A stretch of DNA of 64,000 nt. Origin: Blastopirellula sp. J2-11 (GTDB lineage Bacteria; Planctomycetota; Planctomycetia; Pirellulales; Pirellulaceae). The position numbers and the translations under genes are program-made. Positions 1-8,435 of the stretch are shown here, piece after piece. The notes under the pieces are model-generated. The model saw only the letters and a list, made by a program, of their open reading frames with translations. It had not been told where the DNA came from and searched no databases. Every line of letters begins with the position of its first letter. Position 1 is the stretch's first letter. The stretch spans positions 2,542,001-2,606,000 of the forward strand of contig NZ_CP097384.1 in assembly GCF_024584705.1 (NCBI RefSeq), written 5' to 3'.

Positions 1-1148
1 ATTGTTTCATTCGCGGCAACGCCAGAGACAATCTTCGACCCAGCGACGTGACTGTCGCCGAAGTTTTGAAAGAGGCCGGCTATCAAACGGCGCTGATCGG
101 CAAATGGGGATTAGGGCATGAAGGCTCCAACGGCGTGCCGACTCGGCAAGGTTTCGACTACTTCTTTGGCTATCTTGATCAGGGGCACGCGCACAACTAT
201 TACACGACCTTCCTAATGCGGAACGAAGAACGCGTCGCGTTGAAAAACGTGCCGCTCCATGAAGATGCGAGCGGGAAAGGAGTCGCGAAAGAGAAAGTCG
301 AGTATTCGCACGATCTCTGCATGAACGAGGCGATCTCGTTTGTCGATCGTGCCGAGAAGAAAGATGCGCCTTTCTTCCTCTATCTTTCGCTGACCATTCC
401 GCACGCCAACAACCAGGCTGGCGATGCAGGAATGGAAGTTCCCGACTACGGTCAATACGCCGACAAGGATTGGCCCGAGCCGCAAAAGGGACATGCCGCA
501 ATGATTTCGCGGATGGATCGTGATCTCGGCAAATTGTTCGCCAAGCTGAAGCAAGACGGAATTGATGACAATACGCTTGTGATTTTCACGTCGGATAACG
601 GCCCGCACAAAGAAGGAGGCAACGATCCTGACTTCGCCAATTCCAACGGACCGTTGCAAGGGATCAAGCGAAGCCTGCACGAAGGAGGGATCCGCGTTCC
701 GACGATCATTCGTTGGCCGGGACATGTGAAAGCCGACAGCGAGTCTGATTTCGCCGGCGCCTTTTGGGATGTGATGCCGACATTGGCCGCCGTCGCCGGC
801 GTCAGCAATGAGGTTCCTGCTGACATCGACGGCATCTCTTTTTTGCCGACGATTACCGGCAAGGGAGAGCAGCCGCAGCACGACTATCTCTATTGGGCTT
901 TCTACGAAGGAGGCGGAGCCCAAGCGGTTCGCCAGGGAGATTGGAAAGCGATTCAACAGCCGATCAATTCGCCGGTTCGCCTGTACAACTTGCAGAGCGA
1001 TCTGGGCGAAGAGCATGATCTAGCGGCTGACCAGCCCGAAAAGGTCAAAGCGATGACCCAGCGAATGGCCGCGGCGTATACGCCCAGCGACAGATGGAAG
1101 TTCCCGAAGCCGAAAGCGAAAAAGAACAACCCGAAAGGAGCGAAGTAA
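1..1148 (+). CDS. Sulfatase (arylsulfatase family), 5'-truncated by window edge
   Basis: Member of the Sulfatase/alkaline phosphatase superfamily, expected to hydrolyse sulfate esters on polysaccharides outside the cytoplasm. The frame is open from base 3, so the N-terminus (signal peptide, first metal ligands, formylglycine cysteine) lies outside the window. The in-frame GTG at 48 is internal: the residues just before it (RGNARDNLRPSD) continue the family pattern. Visible motifs are IGKWGLGHEG, where the conserved lysine sits, and FTSDNGPHKEGG, the second metal-binding segment. The protein ends in a lysine-rich tail. Its TAA overlaps the ATG of the next sulfatase by one base, so the two are very likely cotranscribed. 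Family assignment is secure; the substrate cannot be told. Confidence 0.93.
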   Translation, partial: CFIRGNARDNLRPSDVTVAEVLKEAGYQTALIGKWGLGHEGSNGVPTRQGFDYFFGYLDQGHAHNYYTTFLMRNEERVALKNVPLHEDASGKGVAKEKVEYSHDLCMNEAISFVDRAEKKDAPFFLYLSLTIPHANNQAGDAGMEVPDYGQYADKDWPEPQKGHAAMISRMDRDLGKLFAKLKQDGIDDNTLVIFTSDNGPHKEGGNDPDFANSNGPLQGIKRSLHEGGIRVPTIIRWPGHVKADSESDFAGAFWDVMPTLAAVAGVSNEVPADIDGISFLPTITGKGEQPQHDYLYWAFYEGGGAQAVRQGDWKAIQQPINSPVRLYNLQSDLGEEHDLAADQPEKVKAMTQRMAAAYTPSDRWKFPKPKAKKNNPKGAK

Positions 1149-2563
1149 TGCGAACGCTCTTATTAGGCCTGAGCCTATTGTTGGCGCTGCCGACCTGGGC
1201 GGCGGCGGAAACGGATCGCCCTAACTTTTTGGTGATCTTGTGCGATGATCTCGGCTATGGCGATTTGGCTTGTTACGGCAATCCAACGATCAAGACGCCC
1301 AGCTTGGACGCGTTGGCCAAGCAAGGGATGCGGCTGACTTCTTGCTACGCGTCGGCGCCGGTCTGTTCTTCGTCCCGTGCCGGATTGATGACGGGGCGCA
1401 CGCCGAGTCGCGTTGGCGTTTACGACTGGATTCCGGCTGGCAATGTCATGCATCTGCGGCGCAGCGAAACGACCGTCGCATCGCTGTTGCATGATGCAGG
1501 CTACGATACGTGCCATGTCGGCAAATGGCATTTAAACGGCAAGTTCAATAGTGACGAGCAGCCGCAGCCAGGCGATCAAGGTTTCGCCCATTGGTTCAGC
1601 ACGCAAAACAACGCGGCTCCGACGCACGCCAATCCGACCAACTTTGTCCGCAACGGCGAACCGGTCGGCAAGCAGGAAGGCTACTCGTGCCAGGTCGTCG
1701 CCGACGAAGCGATCGACTGGTTGAAGTCGGGTCGCGACGCTGACAAGCCGTTTTTTGCGTTCGTCTGTTTTCATGAACCGCATGAGCCGATCGCTTCTCC
1801 GGAAGAACTGGTCGCTCACTACGGCGGCGCGAAGAAGAAGGGGGAAGCCCTTTACTACGCCAACGTGGAGAACATGGACAGCGCTGTTGGCCGCCTGATG
1901 GGGGCGCTCGACCAGATGAAGCTGGCCGAAAGCACGTTCGTTTACTTTACCAGCGACAACGGACCGGAGACGCTCGATCGTTATCGCAGCGCCTGGCGTT
2001 CGCATGGTTCGCCTGGCCCGCTGCGGGGGATGAAACTGCATATCTACGAAGGGGGCATTCGCGTCCCCGGCATTGTTCGTTACCCCGGACATATCAAGCC
2101 GGGCAGCGAAAGTGACGAGCCGATCTGCGGGCTCGACATCTTGCCGACGTTGTGCGAATTGGCCAGCGTCGCCGCACCGACTAATCGGGCGCTGGACGGA
2201 GCCAGTTTCGCCAAGTCGTTGCAGGGAGAAAAAGTGGATCGCCCTGCCCCGCTCTTCTGGCATTATTACAATGCGATTAGTCCCGCCAAGGTTGCGATCC
2301 GCGACGGCGATTGGAAATTGGTCGCACATCTCGCCATCGGCGAAAAGAAAGTAGGCGGCAATTTTCGCCCTGAAATGTCGCAGGCAATCAAGCAGGCGAA
2401 GCTGACAACGCTGGAGCTTTACAATTTGGCCGATGATCTGGCCGAGTCCAACGATCTGGCGGCGGATAAACCGGAAGTGGTTGCGCGGTTGGCGAAGCAA
2501 CTGCAGGCCAAGTATGACGTCGTGTTGGCCGAAGCGCCCGATTGGGAAGTGATCAAGAAGTAG
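1148..2563 (+). CDS. Sulfatase (arylsulfatase family), secreted
   Basis: A 471-residue sulfatase, full length for the family. I chose the ATG at 1148, inside the TAATG overlap with the upstream gene, because it opens a clean signal peptide (MRTLLLGLSLLLALPTWAAA). The upstream in-frame ATG at 1094 would only add hydrophilic residues lying inside the previous gene. Motifs in order: LCDDLGYGD with the metal-binding aspartates near residue 33; VCSSSRAGLMTGR, whose C73 fits the C-x-S-x-R site converted to formylglycine; VGKWHLNG; TSDNGPE. Expected role: hydrolysis of sulfated glycans in the periplasm or at the surface, together with its neighbour. No maturase gene is present in the window. Confidence 0.94.
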   Translation: MRTLLLGLSLLLALPTWAAAETDRPNFLVILCDDLGYGDLACYGNPTIKTPSLDALAKQGMRLTSCYASAPVCSSSRAGLMTGRTPSRVGVYDWIPAGNVMHLRRSETTVASLLHDAGYDTCHVGKWHLNGKFNSDEQPQPGDQGFAHWFSTQNNAAPTHANPTNFVRNGEPVGKQEGYSCQVVADEAIDWLKSGRDADKPFFAFVCFHEPHEPIASPEELVAHYGGAKKKGEALYYANVENMDSAVGRLMGALDQMKLAESTFVYFTSDNGPETLDRYRSAWRSHGSPGPLRGMKLHIYEGGIRVPGIVRYPGHIKPGSESDEPICGLDILPTLCELASVAAPTNRALDGASFAKSLQGEKVDRPAPLFWHYYNAISPAKVAIRDGDWKLVAHLAIGEKKVGGNFRPEMSQAIKQAKLTTLELYNLADDLAESNDLAADKPEVVARLAKQLQAKYDVVLAEAPDWEVIKK

Positions 2564-2586
2564 CAGCGCCACTTCCTAGCGACTGA

Positions 2587-2636
2587 AAACAACAGCGACG
2601 AGTCTGCAACTTGCAGGCTCGCCGCTGTTTTCATTT
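2587..2636 (+). terminator. Rho-independent terminator after the sulfatase pair
   Basis: An imperfect hairpin, with arms starting AACAGCG and ending CGCTGTT and inner arms CTGCAA/TTGCAG, is followed by TTTTCATTTT. It lies between the convergent sulfatase and pilin genes and fits termination of plus-strand transcription. Confidence 0.7.
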
Positions 2637-2654
2637 TCCGCCGATGGTTGCCCA

Positions 2655-3008
2655 TCAGTATCCGTTGGGAGTCGGAGCAACGCCGGACTCACTCCTGTAG
2701 GTGTTTGAGACGATGATGCAGTTATCCATCATTCCAGGCGGATCGCCCGGCGTGTCATTCGAGTCGGTATTGTCAGCGAAATCGCTACCTGAGACGGCGG
2801 ATGATGGCCCAGCGATTCCAGAGATCGTATACGATTGATTCATCTCGTTAATGGAGCCCCCTACATCAGACAGCTCTGCGGTGACTGCGTCACGGATGAC
2901 GACCAAGCCGACTAAGATTCCGATCACCAGGATCGTGGCGATCAACATCAATTCAATGGTGATGATAAAGCCTTCTTCATCACGCCAAAGTCGTGTAAAA
3001 ATTTCCAT
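2655..3008 (-). CDS. Flp/TadE-like class IV pilin family protein
   Basis: A 117-residue protein with the architecture of a class IVb (Flp/Tad) pilin. A short charged N-terminus ending in RDEEG is followed by one long hydrophobic helix (about residues 14-38, from FIITIELMLIATIL) that carries the glutamate typical of pilin helices. The rest is a hydrophilic Ser/Asp/Asn-rich domain. I start at the ATG at 3008, which has GGGAG 11 bases upstream. A TTG at 3032 would add eight residues. No tad assembly genes are nearby, so it may be an orphan surface pilin or a membrane-anchored pseudopilin. Function inferred from architecture only. Confidence 0.75.
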   Translation of the reverse strand: MEIFTRLWRDEEGFIITIELMLIATILVIGILVGLVVIRDAVTAELSDVGGSINEMNQSYTISGIAGPSSAVSGSDFADNTDSNDTPGDPPGMMDNCIIVSNTYRSESGVAPTPNGY

Positions 3009-3535
3009 ACTTTCGATATCTCCCAAATGCAAAACGCAAGTTGCCCCTGCGGTTTTTCTAAACTGGCGGAAAGTTTCTCGTTATCGGAGTTGAATCGCGA
3101 ATCGCATGCCACAGTCGAAGAAGAGACGGCGTCACGTTCGCTGATACCAGGGTTTTGCACCTAGATACGTCGCGTAATCGGGGGGCAAAAAATTATGGTT
3201 TTCAATTCCAGTCGATAATGGATCCACATAGTTCGATGCTCTGACCAATAGCGTTTGGTCGCAGGGCGCCCATGGTGACTGATTGGAAACCGATGGGCGG
3301 ATGAATCGCGAACTTAACCTTGGCAGTTCTCGTCGTTCAACGCTCGAACTGCTTCATGCCCGCTGCGGCCATCCGCTGGCAACTGCGACAAAACTCCGCG
3401 CGGCGCGCCGTCTGTCCCCTTCAAAAAATTTGGCGCTATCGGATTCACGTTTTTGGATTTGTCGGAAGTCGGTACAATCCAGTGCAAATCGACTTGGCGT
3501 CGCCTAGCAGCCGCTGCAATCCCGTTTTCTTCACG
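3009..3535. other. Intergenic region without recognisable gene
   Basis: This is the divergent promoter region between the pilin-like gene (minus) and the FAD monooxygenase (plus). Open frames here are short and have no family-like composition. I see no convincing hairpin or repeat. Confidence 0.5.
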
Positions 3536-5143
3536 ATGTCCATTTCCCTCACGATGGATCGTTCGATGCAATCACCCATCCTCATCGTCGGAGCGGGGCC
3601 CGTAGGGCTTGCCGCGGCTCTTTCGCTTTCGCGGTTTAACATTCCTCTGCGCATTATCGACCGCAACGATGCGCCAACGACGCTCTCGAAGGCGCTGGTC
3701 TTGTGGCGTCGCTCGATGATTAACTTTGACCCGGTCATCCCGTATGAGGATTGGCTTGAATTCGGTTTGGTCCCCAAGGGGTTGCGATTTTTCGATCAAG
3801 GCGCCTATCAGGCGACGATGACGCTGGAAAACGGAGAGCATGTACTGCCGCCGGGACTGCTCATTCCCCAGTCAAAGATCGAGAGCCATTTGATTCAGGC
3901 TCTCCAAAAACAAGGCGTCACCGTAGAGCGTCAAACTTGTTTGGAATCGTTCGTTCAGGAGGAGGATCGGGTCGTTTGTCGCCTCAAGACGCCAAGCGGA
4001 GCAGAAGAATTGGAAACATCCTATCTCTTCGGTTGCGACGGCGCTCATTCGACGGTTCGACATACCCTGGGACTCGATTTCTCGGGCGAATCGATCGCCT
4101 ATCGCTGGTTGCTGGGCGATATCGAAGTGGAAGTGGAAGATGGCGTGAATCCTCACTCGCCGAAATCTGAGTACGAACGGACGCTCGACTATGGCTGGCT
4201 CTATTCCACCAACTCGGATCAGGGCAGTCTGCAGCTTTTCCCGATCTCCGGTACGCGCTATCGTATCTTTGTCGAAGCCGGAGTAGCCGATCCCGCGACT
4301 CCTCGCAAAGATCCGACGGTGCAGGATCTGCAAGACGCGTTGATCGAACGAACGCGGCTGCAGTGGAAAATCACCGACTCGCATTGGCTGGCCGATTTTC
4401 GGATTAACGAACGTCAGGTCTCTCAATACATCCATGGCCGAGCGTTCCTCGCAGGCGATTCGGCGCATGTTCATAGTCCGGCCGGCGGCCAGGGGATGAA
4501 CACCGGGATTCAAGATGCCGTCAATCTTGCCTGGAAAGTCGCGATGGTCTGTAAGGGCGAAGCCTCCCCGGCGTTGCTCGAAACCTACCAGGAAGAACGG
4601 CATCCCGTCGCCGAGCGCGTCTTGAAAGTGAGCGGTCGTGCGATGCGAATGACGATGTCGACCAACCGTCTGACGCGTGGAGTTCAGGATGTCATTCAGT
4701 CGATCGTCACGCACATTCCGGCGGTCCGCAAAATGGTGACATCGATCTTGGCCGAAGATGACGTCGCTTACTTACACAGCTCGCTTGCCGGTGAGAGTGA
4801 AGGAAAGGTCAAGCCCGGCACGACGCTGCCCGACGTGCCGATTGAGATCGACGGTCAGGTCTGTAGTTCGATCGCATTGCTGCGTTCACGAAAGCCGGAC
4901 GCGGTTTATACTCTCATCCTGATGTGCGAGACCAAGCCCGCAGCTTGGCCCCCCCATCCGCTTGTGCAGGTGGTCCGTTTCGGGCAAGATTTTCAAGATC
5001 CGCAGCGGAATTTCAACAAAGCGCTCGGTCTGCACAGCAACTCCGGCCTCCTGATCCGCCCTGACGCAACCATCGCCGCATCCGGGGCGCCTGCCGTGAT
5101 TCAGGATTGGCTGAATCAATGGATGGAATCCACCGCACTATAG
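3536..5143 (+). CDS. FAD-dependent aromatic-ring-type monooxygenase
   Basis: A flavoprotein hydroxylase of the UbiH/PheA/TfdB type (FAD_binding_3), expected to insert one oxygen atom into an aromatic or polyketide-like substrate using NAD(P)H. Three signature motifs are present: LIVGAGPVGLAAALSLSRF (dinucleotide fold, near the N-terminus), FGCDGAHSTVR (the DG motif) and RAFLAGDSAHVHSPAGGQG (the GD motif that contacts FAD ribose). The C-terminal ~150 residues match the thioredoxin-like tail of phenol hydroxylases. The frame stays open upstream, but those residues look non-coding; start candidates are ATGs at 3536, 3554 and 3566, and none has a strong ribosome-binding site. It stands alone, convergent with the channel gene; the substrate is unknown. 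Confidence 0.88.
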   Translation: MSISLTMDRSMQSPILIVGAGPVGLAAALSLSRFNIPLRIIDRNDAPTTLSKALVLWRRSMINFDPVIPYEDWLEFGLVPKGLRFFDQGAYQATMTLENGEHVLPPGLLIPQSKIESHLIQALQKQGVTVERQTCLESFVQEEDRVVCRLKTPSGAEELETSYLFGCDGAHSTVRHTLGLDFSGESIAYRWLLGDIEVEVEDGVNPHSPKSEYERTLDYGWLYSTNSDQGSLQLFPISGTRYRIFVEAGVADPATPRKDPTVQDLQDALIERTRLQWKITDSHWLADFRINERQVSQYIHGRAFLAGDSAHVHSPAGGQGMNTGIQDAVNLAWKVAMVCKGEASPALLETYQEERHPVAERVLKVSGRAMRMTMSTNRLTRGVQDVIQSIVTHIPAVRKMVTSILAEDDVAYLHSSLAGESEGKVKPGTTLPDVPIEIDGQVCSSIALLRSRKPDAVYTLILMCETKPAAWPPHPLVQVVRFGQDFQDPQRNFNKALGLHSNSGLLIRPDATIAASGAPAVIQDWLNQWMESTAL

Positions 5144-5202
5144 GACAGCCCATGGCCTGACGAAGAACAATAGCGTGAGGTCGATACGAAGATACTTCGT
5201 TC

Positions 5203-6348
5203 TTACTGGCTCTCACCAAAGTAGCTTGCCAAGACTTCGTCCCAGCTTGGACTGGAGGTTCGTCGCAACAGCACTTGGTTGACGGTTTCTCGCAAAGGAC
5301 TGCCGCTCGGCAAAGCGAAGGCGTAATTTTGTCGCTCAAAGGTGAGCGGCAGCACGAAGGCTTCGCCGGCATAGTTTTGAAAGACTTGGTACTTCAAAAT
5401 CGGTTCGTCGTATACCACCGCGTCGCACTGATCGGCGACCAGGCTGGCGAGCGCCGATTCTACATCGGGATGCTTTACATACATGATATGTCGCGCACGG
5501 AGATAGTCGGCCGAAGTGGAGCCTTCCACCGTCGCTACTTTGACGCGCGGCAACTCGGACGGTCCGCTGATTCGCGCTTGTAACTCTGTCAGCGTGAGTG
5601 CGGAAGTCACCGCGGCGGTGAATCCGGCGATAATGAACAGCCCCGCAAACATCCAGACCAATCCAATCAGGCGACCGCCAAGGGAGGTCGGAACTTTGTC
5701 GCCGTATCCGACGGTTGTAATCGTGACCGCCGCCCACCACATTCCCGAAGCGATGCCGTTCAGCCAGCCGTGGCCAAAATGCTCGCGATTATACCGGCGT
5801 TCAAACAGATAAATTCCGACGGCGCTGATGAACATCGCCAAGATCAGACCGGCGACAATTCGCAAAAACGCCAAAGACAAAAAGGCGTCGACGATTCCTG
5901 ACCATCCAGAACGACGATGCTTGGCGCCGATCGCGATCCCCAGCCCAGAGGCGTAAAACGAATGCGTGAAATCCATTCGCTTCTCGCGTTCGTAGTTCAT
6001 CGTCAGCGCAGCAGCTGCCAGATCTACCTGAGAGTTTTCGACCGCGTTGAGCAACTCTTCTAGCGGCAAAACTTGGAATTCCAAATCGACGGGATGGCCA
6101 GATCTCGCTTCCAGCTCGGCTTTGACATCACGCAACAGGTCGATGCTGATCCCTTCCCAGTGATTGTCTTCGTTTCGCATGCTGAAGGGAGGAACTTCGC
6201 GCGTGCCGATGACGAGCGTGTCAGGCACTTCCAGCTTCAGCAATTGATCCGCCGGGCGCGGGGGGATCGCATCGTCTTGGGCCAGTCCAGCCGACGTCAT
6301 TGCGATCAGGGATGCGAGCGATAGCAGCCGAAAATAAAAGCGGGTCAT
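5203..6348 (-). CDS. GluR0-like ligand-gated potassium channel
   Basis: A 381-residue protein with the domain order of prokaryotic ionotropic glutamate receptors such as GluR0: signal peptide (about 1-23), first lobe of a type-3 solute-binding fold (about 40-145, with VIGTREVPPFSM and VDLAAAALTMNYERE), TM1 (158-181), re-entrant pore with the K+ selectivity filter TVGYGD at 212-217, TM2 (225-250), then the second ligand lobe (about 265-378). Expected role: K+ flux across the inner membrane gated by a periplasmic amino-acid-like ligand. The ATG at 6348 is fixed by GGGAG six bases upstream. It diverges from rimK. The ligand cannot be read from the sequence. Confidence 0.88.
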   Translation of the reverse strand: MTRFYFRLLSLASLIAMTSAGLAQDDAIPPRPADQLLKLEVPDTLVIGTREVPPFSMRNEDNHWEGISIDLLRDVKAELEARSGHPVDLEFQVLPLEELLNAVENSQVDLAAAALTMNYEREKRMDFTHSFYASGLGIAIGAKHRRSGWSGIVDAFLSLAFLRIVAGLILAMFISAVGIYLFERRYNREHFGHGWLNGIASGMWWAAVTITTVGYGDKVPTSLGGRLIGLVWMFAGLFIIAGFTAAVTSALTLTELQARISGPSELPRVKVATVEGSTSADYLRARHIMYVKHPDVESALASLVADQCDAVVYDEPILKYQVFQNYAGEAFVLPLTFERQNYAFALPSGSPLRETVNQVLLRRTSSPSWDEVLASYFGESQ

Positions 6349-6670
6349 GCTATTCTCCCAAGTGTCGATAGATAAGCAGCAGCACCGCAAAAACTCTTCT
6401 TCAGGGATTCTCGCACGAAATTGCCATAGAACACTATGCCATTCCGAATCTTCTTGTAGAGGATCCGTTCTTCAAGTCAGAACGCTTACTCTGGCTACCT
6501 TGAGAAAATGTGGAGCGTTCCGGGATGACGGCGCTTCTCACACGGGACATTACCGGCGAATGTGCTTGAGAAGTGAACGAAATTGCAAAACAGGAGGTCA
6601 CAGCTGATACAATTTAAACGCCGAACTTTCTGTTTGAATTTGACGACCTACGCCATACACGGATGACACG
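6349..6670. other. Divergent promoter region between channel gene and rimK
   Basis: About 320 bases separate the divergent starts. One short plus-strand frame (6347-6607) has a composition unlike real proteins (many Cys, Arg and Ser), and I do not call it. Promoters for both flanking genes must lie here, but I cannot pick out convincing boxes. Confidence 0.4.
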
Positions 6671-7888
6671 ATGAAACTCGGAATTTTGTCCACCGCCCCG
6701 CGCTGCTACAGTACCCGCCGCTTGGTTGCCGCAGCCAAAGACCGTGGATTTAAGGTCTCGATAGTTAATACATTAAAGTGTTCCATCGATTTGCAATCTG
6801 GCAAGCCGGATCTTTATTACAAAGGCAAGCCGCTCGCCGACTACGACGCAATCATCCCACGAATTGGTGCGAGTGTGACCTACTTTGGCACCGCCGTCGT
6901 GCGCCAATTGGAGCAGATGAACGTTTTTGTCGCCAATACTTCGGGGGGAATATCCAATAGTCGAGACAAACTGCGCAGCATGCAGATTCTTAGTCGCCAC
7001 CATATTGGAATGCCAAAGACCACTTTTGTCCGCGATCGCGCCGACCTCATCCCATCGATCGAACGTCTTGGCGGAGCGCCGGTCATTATTAAGCTGCTCG
7101 AAGGGACTCAAGGAGTCGGGGTGATCTTGGCCGACACGATCAAGGTCGCCGAAGCGATTATCGAGACGCTGCAAACAGCGAAGCAAAACGTGTTGTTGCA
7201 AAGTTTCGTGGCCGAAAGCAAAGGGCGTGACGTGCGCGCGTTTGTCGTGGGTGATCGTGTCATCGGCGCGATGCGACGGGTCGCTCAGGGGGACGAGTTT
7301 CGCAGTAATGTCCATCGAGGAGGTTTGGTGGAAGCGGTGGAACTGGATGAAAAGTTCAGTGAAACCGCCGTGCGGGCCGCACAAATCATGGGGTTACAAG
7401 TCGCCGGCGTCGACATGTTGGAGGGGAAAGATGGACCTCAAGTGATGGAGGTAAATAGTTCGCCGGGACTAGAGGGGATTGAACGTGCGACGGGCCAAGA
7501 CATTGCAGGTGCGATCATTGACTACTGTGCCGCTCATGTCGATTTCCCCGAAATGGATATTCGCCAGCGACTGACGGTGAGTCGCGGATACGGCGTGTGC
7601 GAACTGGTGATCCCCGAAGGCTCGCATTTCATCGGCAAGACGATTGCCGACGCCGCTTTCAGCGATCAGGACATCAACATCCTCACGCTCTATCGCGGCA
7701 AATCGGTCATTCCCAATCCGAAAGCGAGCCGAGAGCTAGAGCCGGGCGATCGCTTGTTGTGTTTCGGAAAGCGAGAGTCGATGAAGTCGTTGGTTCCGGT
7801 AAAGACGCGAAAGCAACGAGAGCCGAAGGTCAAAAAGCTCGATCCATCAAAAATCGAAGATGCGTTGACCCCACCCTCCTACTCGTAA
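6671..7888 (+). CDS. rimK: RimK-family ATP-grasp ligase with C-terminal TrkA-C domain
   Basis: Residues 1 to about 290 match RimK, the ATP-grasp ligase that adds glutamate residues to ribosomal protein S6 or to related acceptors: MKLGILSTAP start, SRDKLRSMQIL, the lysine/glycine region VIIKLLEGTQGVGV, and the Mg-binding VMEVNSSPGLEGIE. E. coli RimK is about 300 residues. This protein has 405, and the extra part (about 310-375: ELVIPEGSHFIGKTI ... LEPGDRLLCFGKRE) resembles the TrkA-C/RCK-C ligand-binding domain of K+ transport regulators. A basic tail follows. The fusion suggests control of ligase activity by a small ligand, which is inference. It stands alone, opposite a K+ channel gene. Confidence 0.9.
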   Translation: MKLGILSTAPRCYSTRRLVAAAKDRGFKVSIVNTLKCSIDLQSGKPDLYYKGKPLADYDAIIPRIGASVTYFGTAVVRQLEQMNVFVANTSGGISNSRDKLRSMQILSRHHIGMPKTTFVRDRADLIPSIERLGGAPVIIKLLEGTQGVGVILADTIKVAEAIIETLQTAKQNVLLQSFVAESKGRDVRAFVVGDRVIGAMRRVAQGDEFRSNVHRGGLVEAVELDEKFSETAVRAAQIMGLQVAGVDMLEGKDGPQVMEVNSSPGLEGIERATGQDIAGAIIDYCAAHVDFPEMDIRQRLTVSRGYGVCELVIPEGSHFIGKTIADAAFSDQDINILTLYRGKSVIPNPKASRELEPGDRLLCFGKRESMKSLVPVKTRKQREPKVKKLDPSKIEDALTPPSYS

Positions 7889-7988
7889 TGCAACCGCGCC
7901 GAGGCCAATTGTTGTCGGCGTCACAAAGTAAAGATGCGCCAGGCCGAGGGCATGCAAAGAAGAATTTAGGGCACGTTGGGATCAGCGC

Positions 7989-8022
7989 AAAAGAAAAGCC
8001 GTCAACGACTTGCGTTGACGGC
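7989..8022 (-). terminator. Rho-independent terminator of tRNA-Ser
   Basis: A perfect 10-bp stem (GCCGTCAACG, loop of 5, CGTTGACGGC) lies at 7998-8022. On the minus strand it is followed by TTTTCTTTT. It sits 12 bases downstream of the tRNA 3' end. Confidence 0.92.
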
Positions 8023-8034
8023 CTTACGCGGTAG

Positions 8035-8116
8035 CGGAGGGCACGAGATTCGAACTCGCAACTCCTTACGGAGCACTTCATTTCCAATGAAGCCGCTAAC
8101 CATTCGCTTACCCTCC
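8035..8116 (-). tRNA. tRNA-Ser(GGA)
   Basis: Read on the minus strand, a 7-bp acceptor stem GGAGGGT/GCCCTCC (one T-G pair) closes a cloverleaf. The anticodon stem CTTCA/TGAAG holds the loop TTGGAAA, so the anticodon is GGA (serine, UCC/UCU codons). A long variable arm (GCTCC...GGAG) is diagnostic of class II tRNA-Ser. The T arm is GCGAG-TTCGAAT-CTCGT and the discriminator base is G. CCA is not encoded. A strong terminator follows directly. Confidence 0.95.
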
Positions 8117-8332
8117 TTAGGCTCGTGCGTGGGGCTTGCCCACTGCACGATCTTGCCAAAGGGCAATTCTCGTCGCCCATTCTAGCTGGCGACCTGCGAT
8201 CCGACAACGGAGCCATTTTGATGGTGTGGGGGCGCCGTTTTTCTAGACACGCTCGTTTTTTGCGGGTTCAGGTTCCCTTCAACAGGCAATTGGAGACGGA
8301 TTTCCGCGAAACAGCGGTTTTTTTCAAAAGAT

Positions 8333-8382
8333 TTAGAAAATTTCGGCCAAAATGCCGGCTCATCGGGCGAGTGCTTCTAAAA
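8333..8382 (+). promoter_or_regulatory. Leader element A upstream of the first ECF sigma gene
   Basis: Blocks TTAGAAAATTT (8333), GGCCAAAA (8345) and GAGTGCTTCTAAAA (from 8369) recur upstream of the second sigma gene as TTAGAACATTT, GGCCAAAC and GAGTGCTCCTGAAA. The GTGCT block lies exactly 65 bases before the ATG in both. The spacing between GGCCAAA and GTGCT (26 versus 25 bases) is compatible with a -35/-10 pair, so this may be an autoregulated ECF promoter or an operator. Function is inferred. Confidence 0.45.
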
Positions 8383-8435
8383 GATGTTGGGCGTCTTGCC
8401 CACAGGCCTCGGAGATTTCACCTGAACTGATCCCC

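Noticed and set aside
1532-2572. 346-codon minus-strand frame
   Set aside because: Antisense shadow of the second sulfatase, which has intact motifs and signal peptide.
3872-4714. 280-codon minus-strand frame
   Set aside because: Antisense of the FAD monooxygenase; Arg/His-rich composition typical of a shadow frame.
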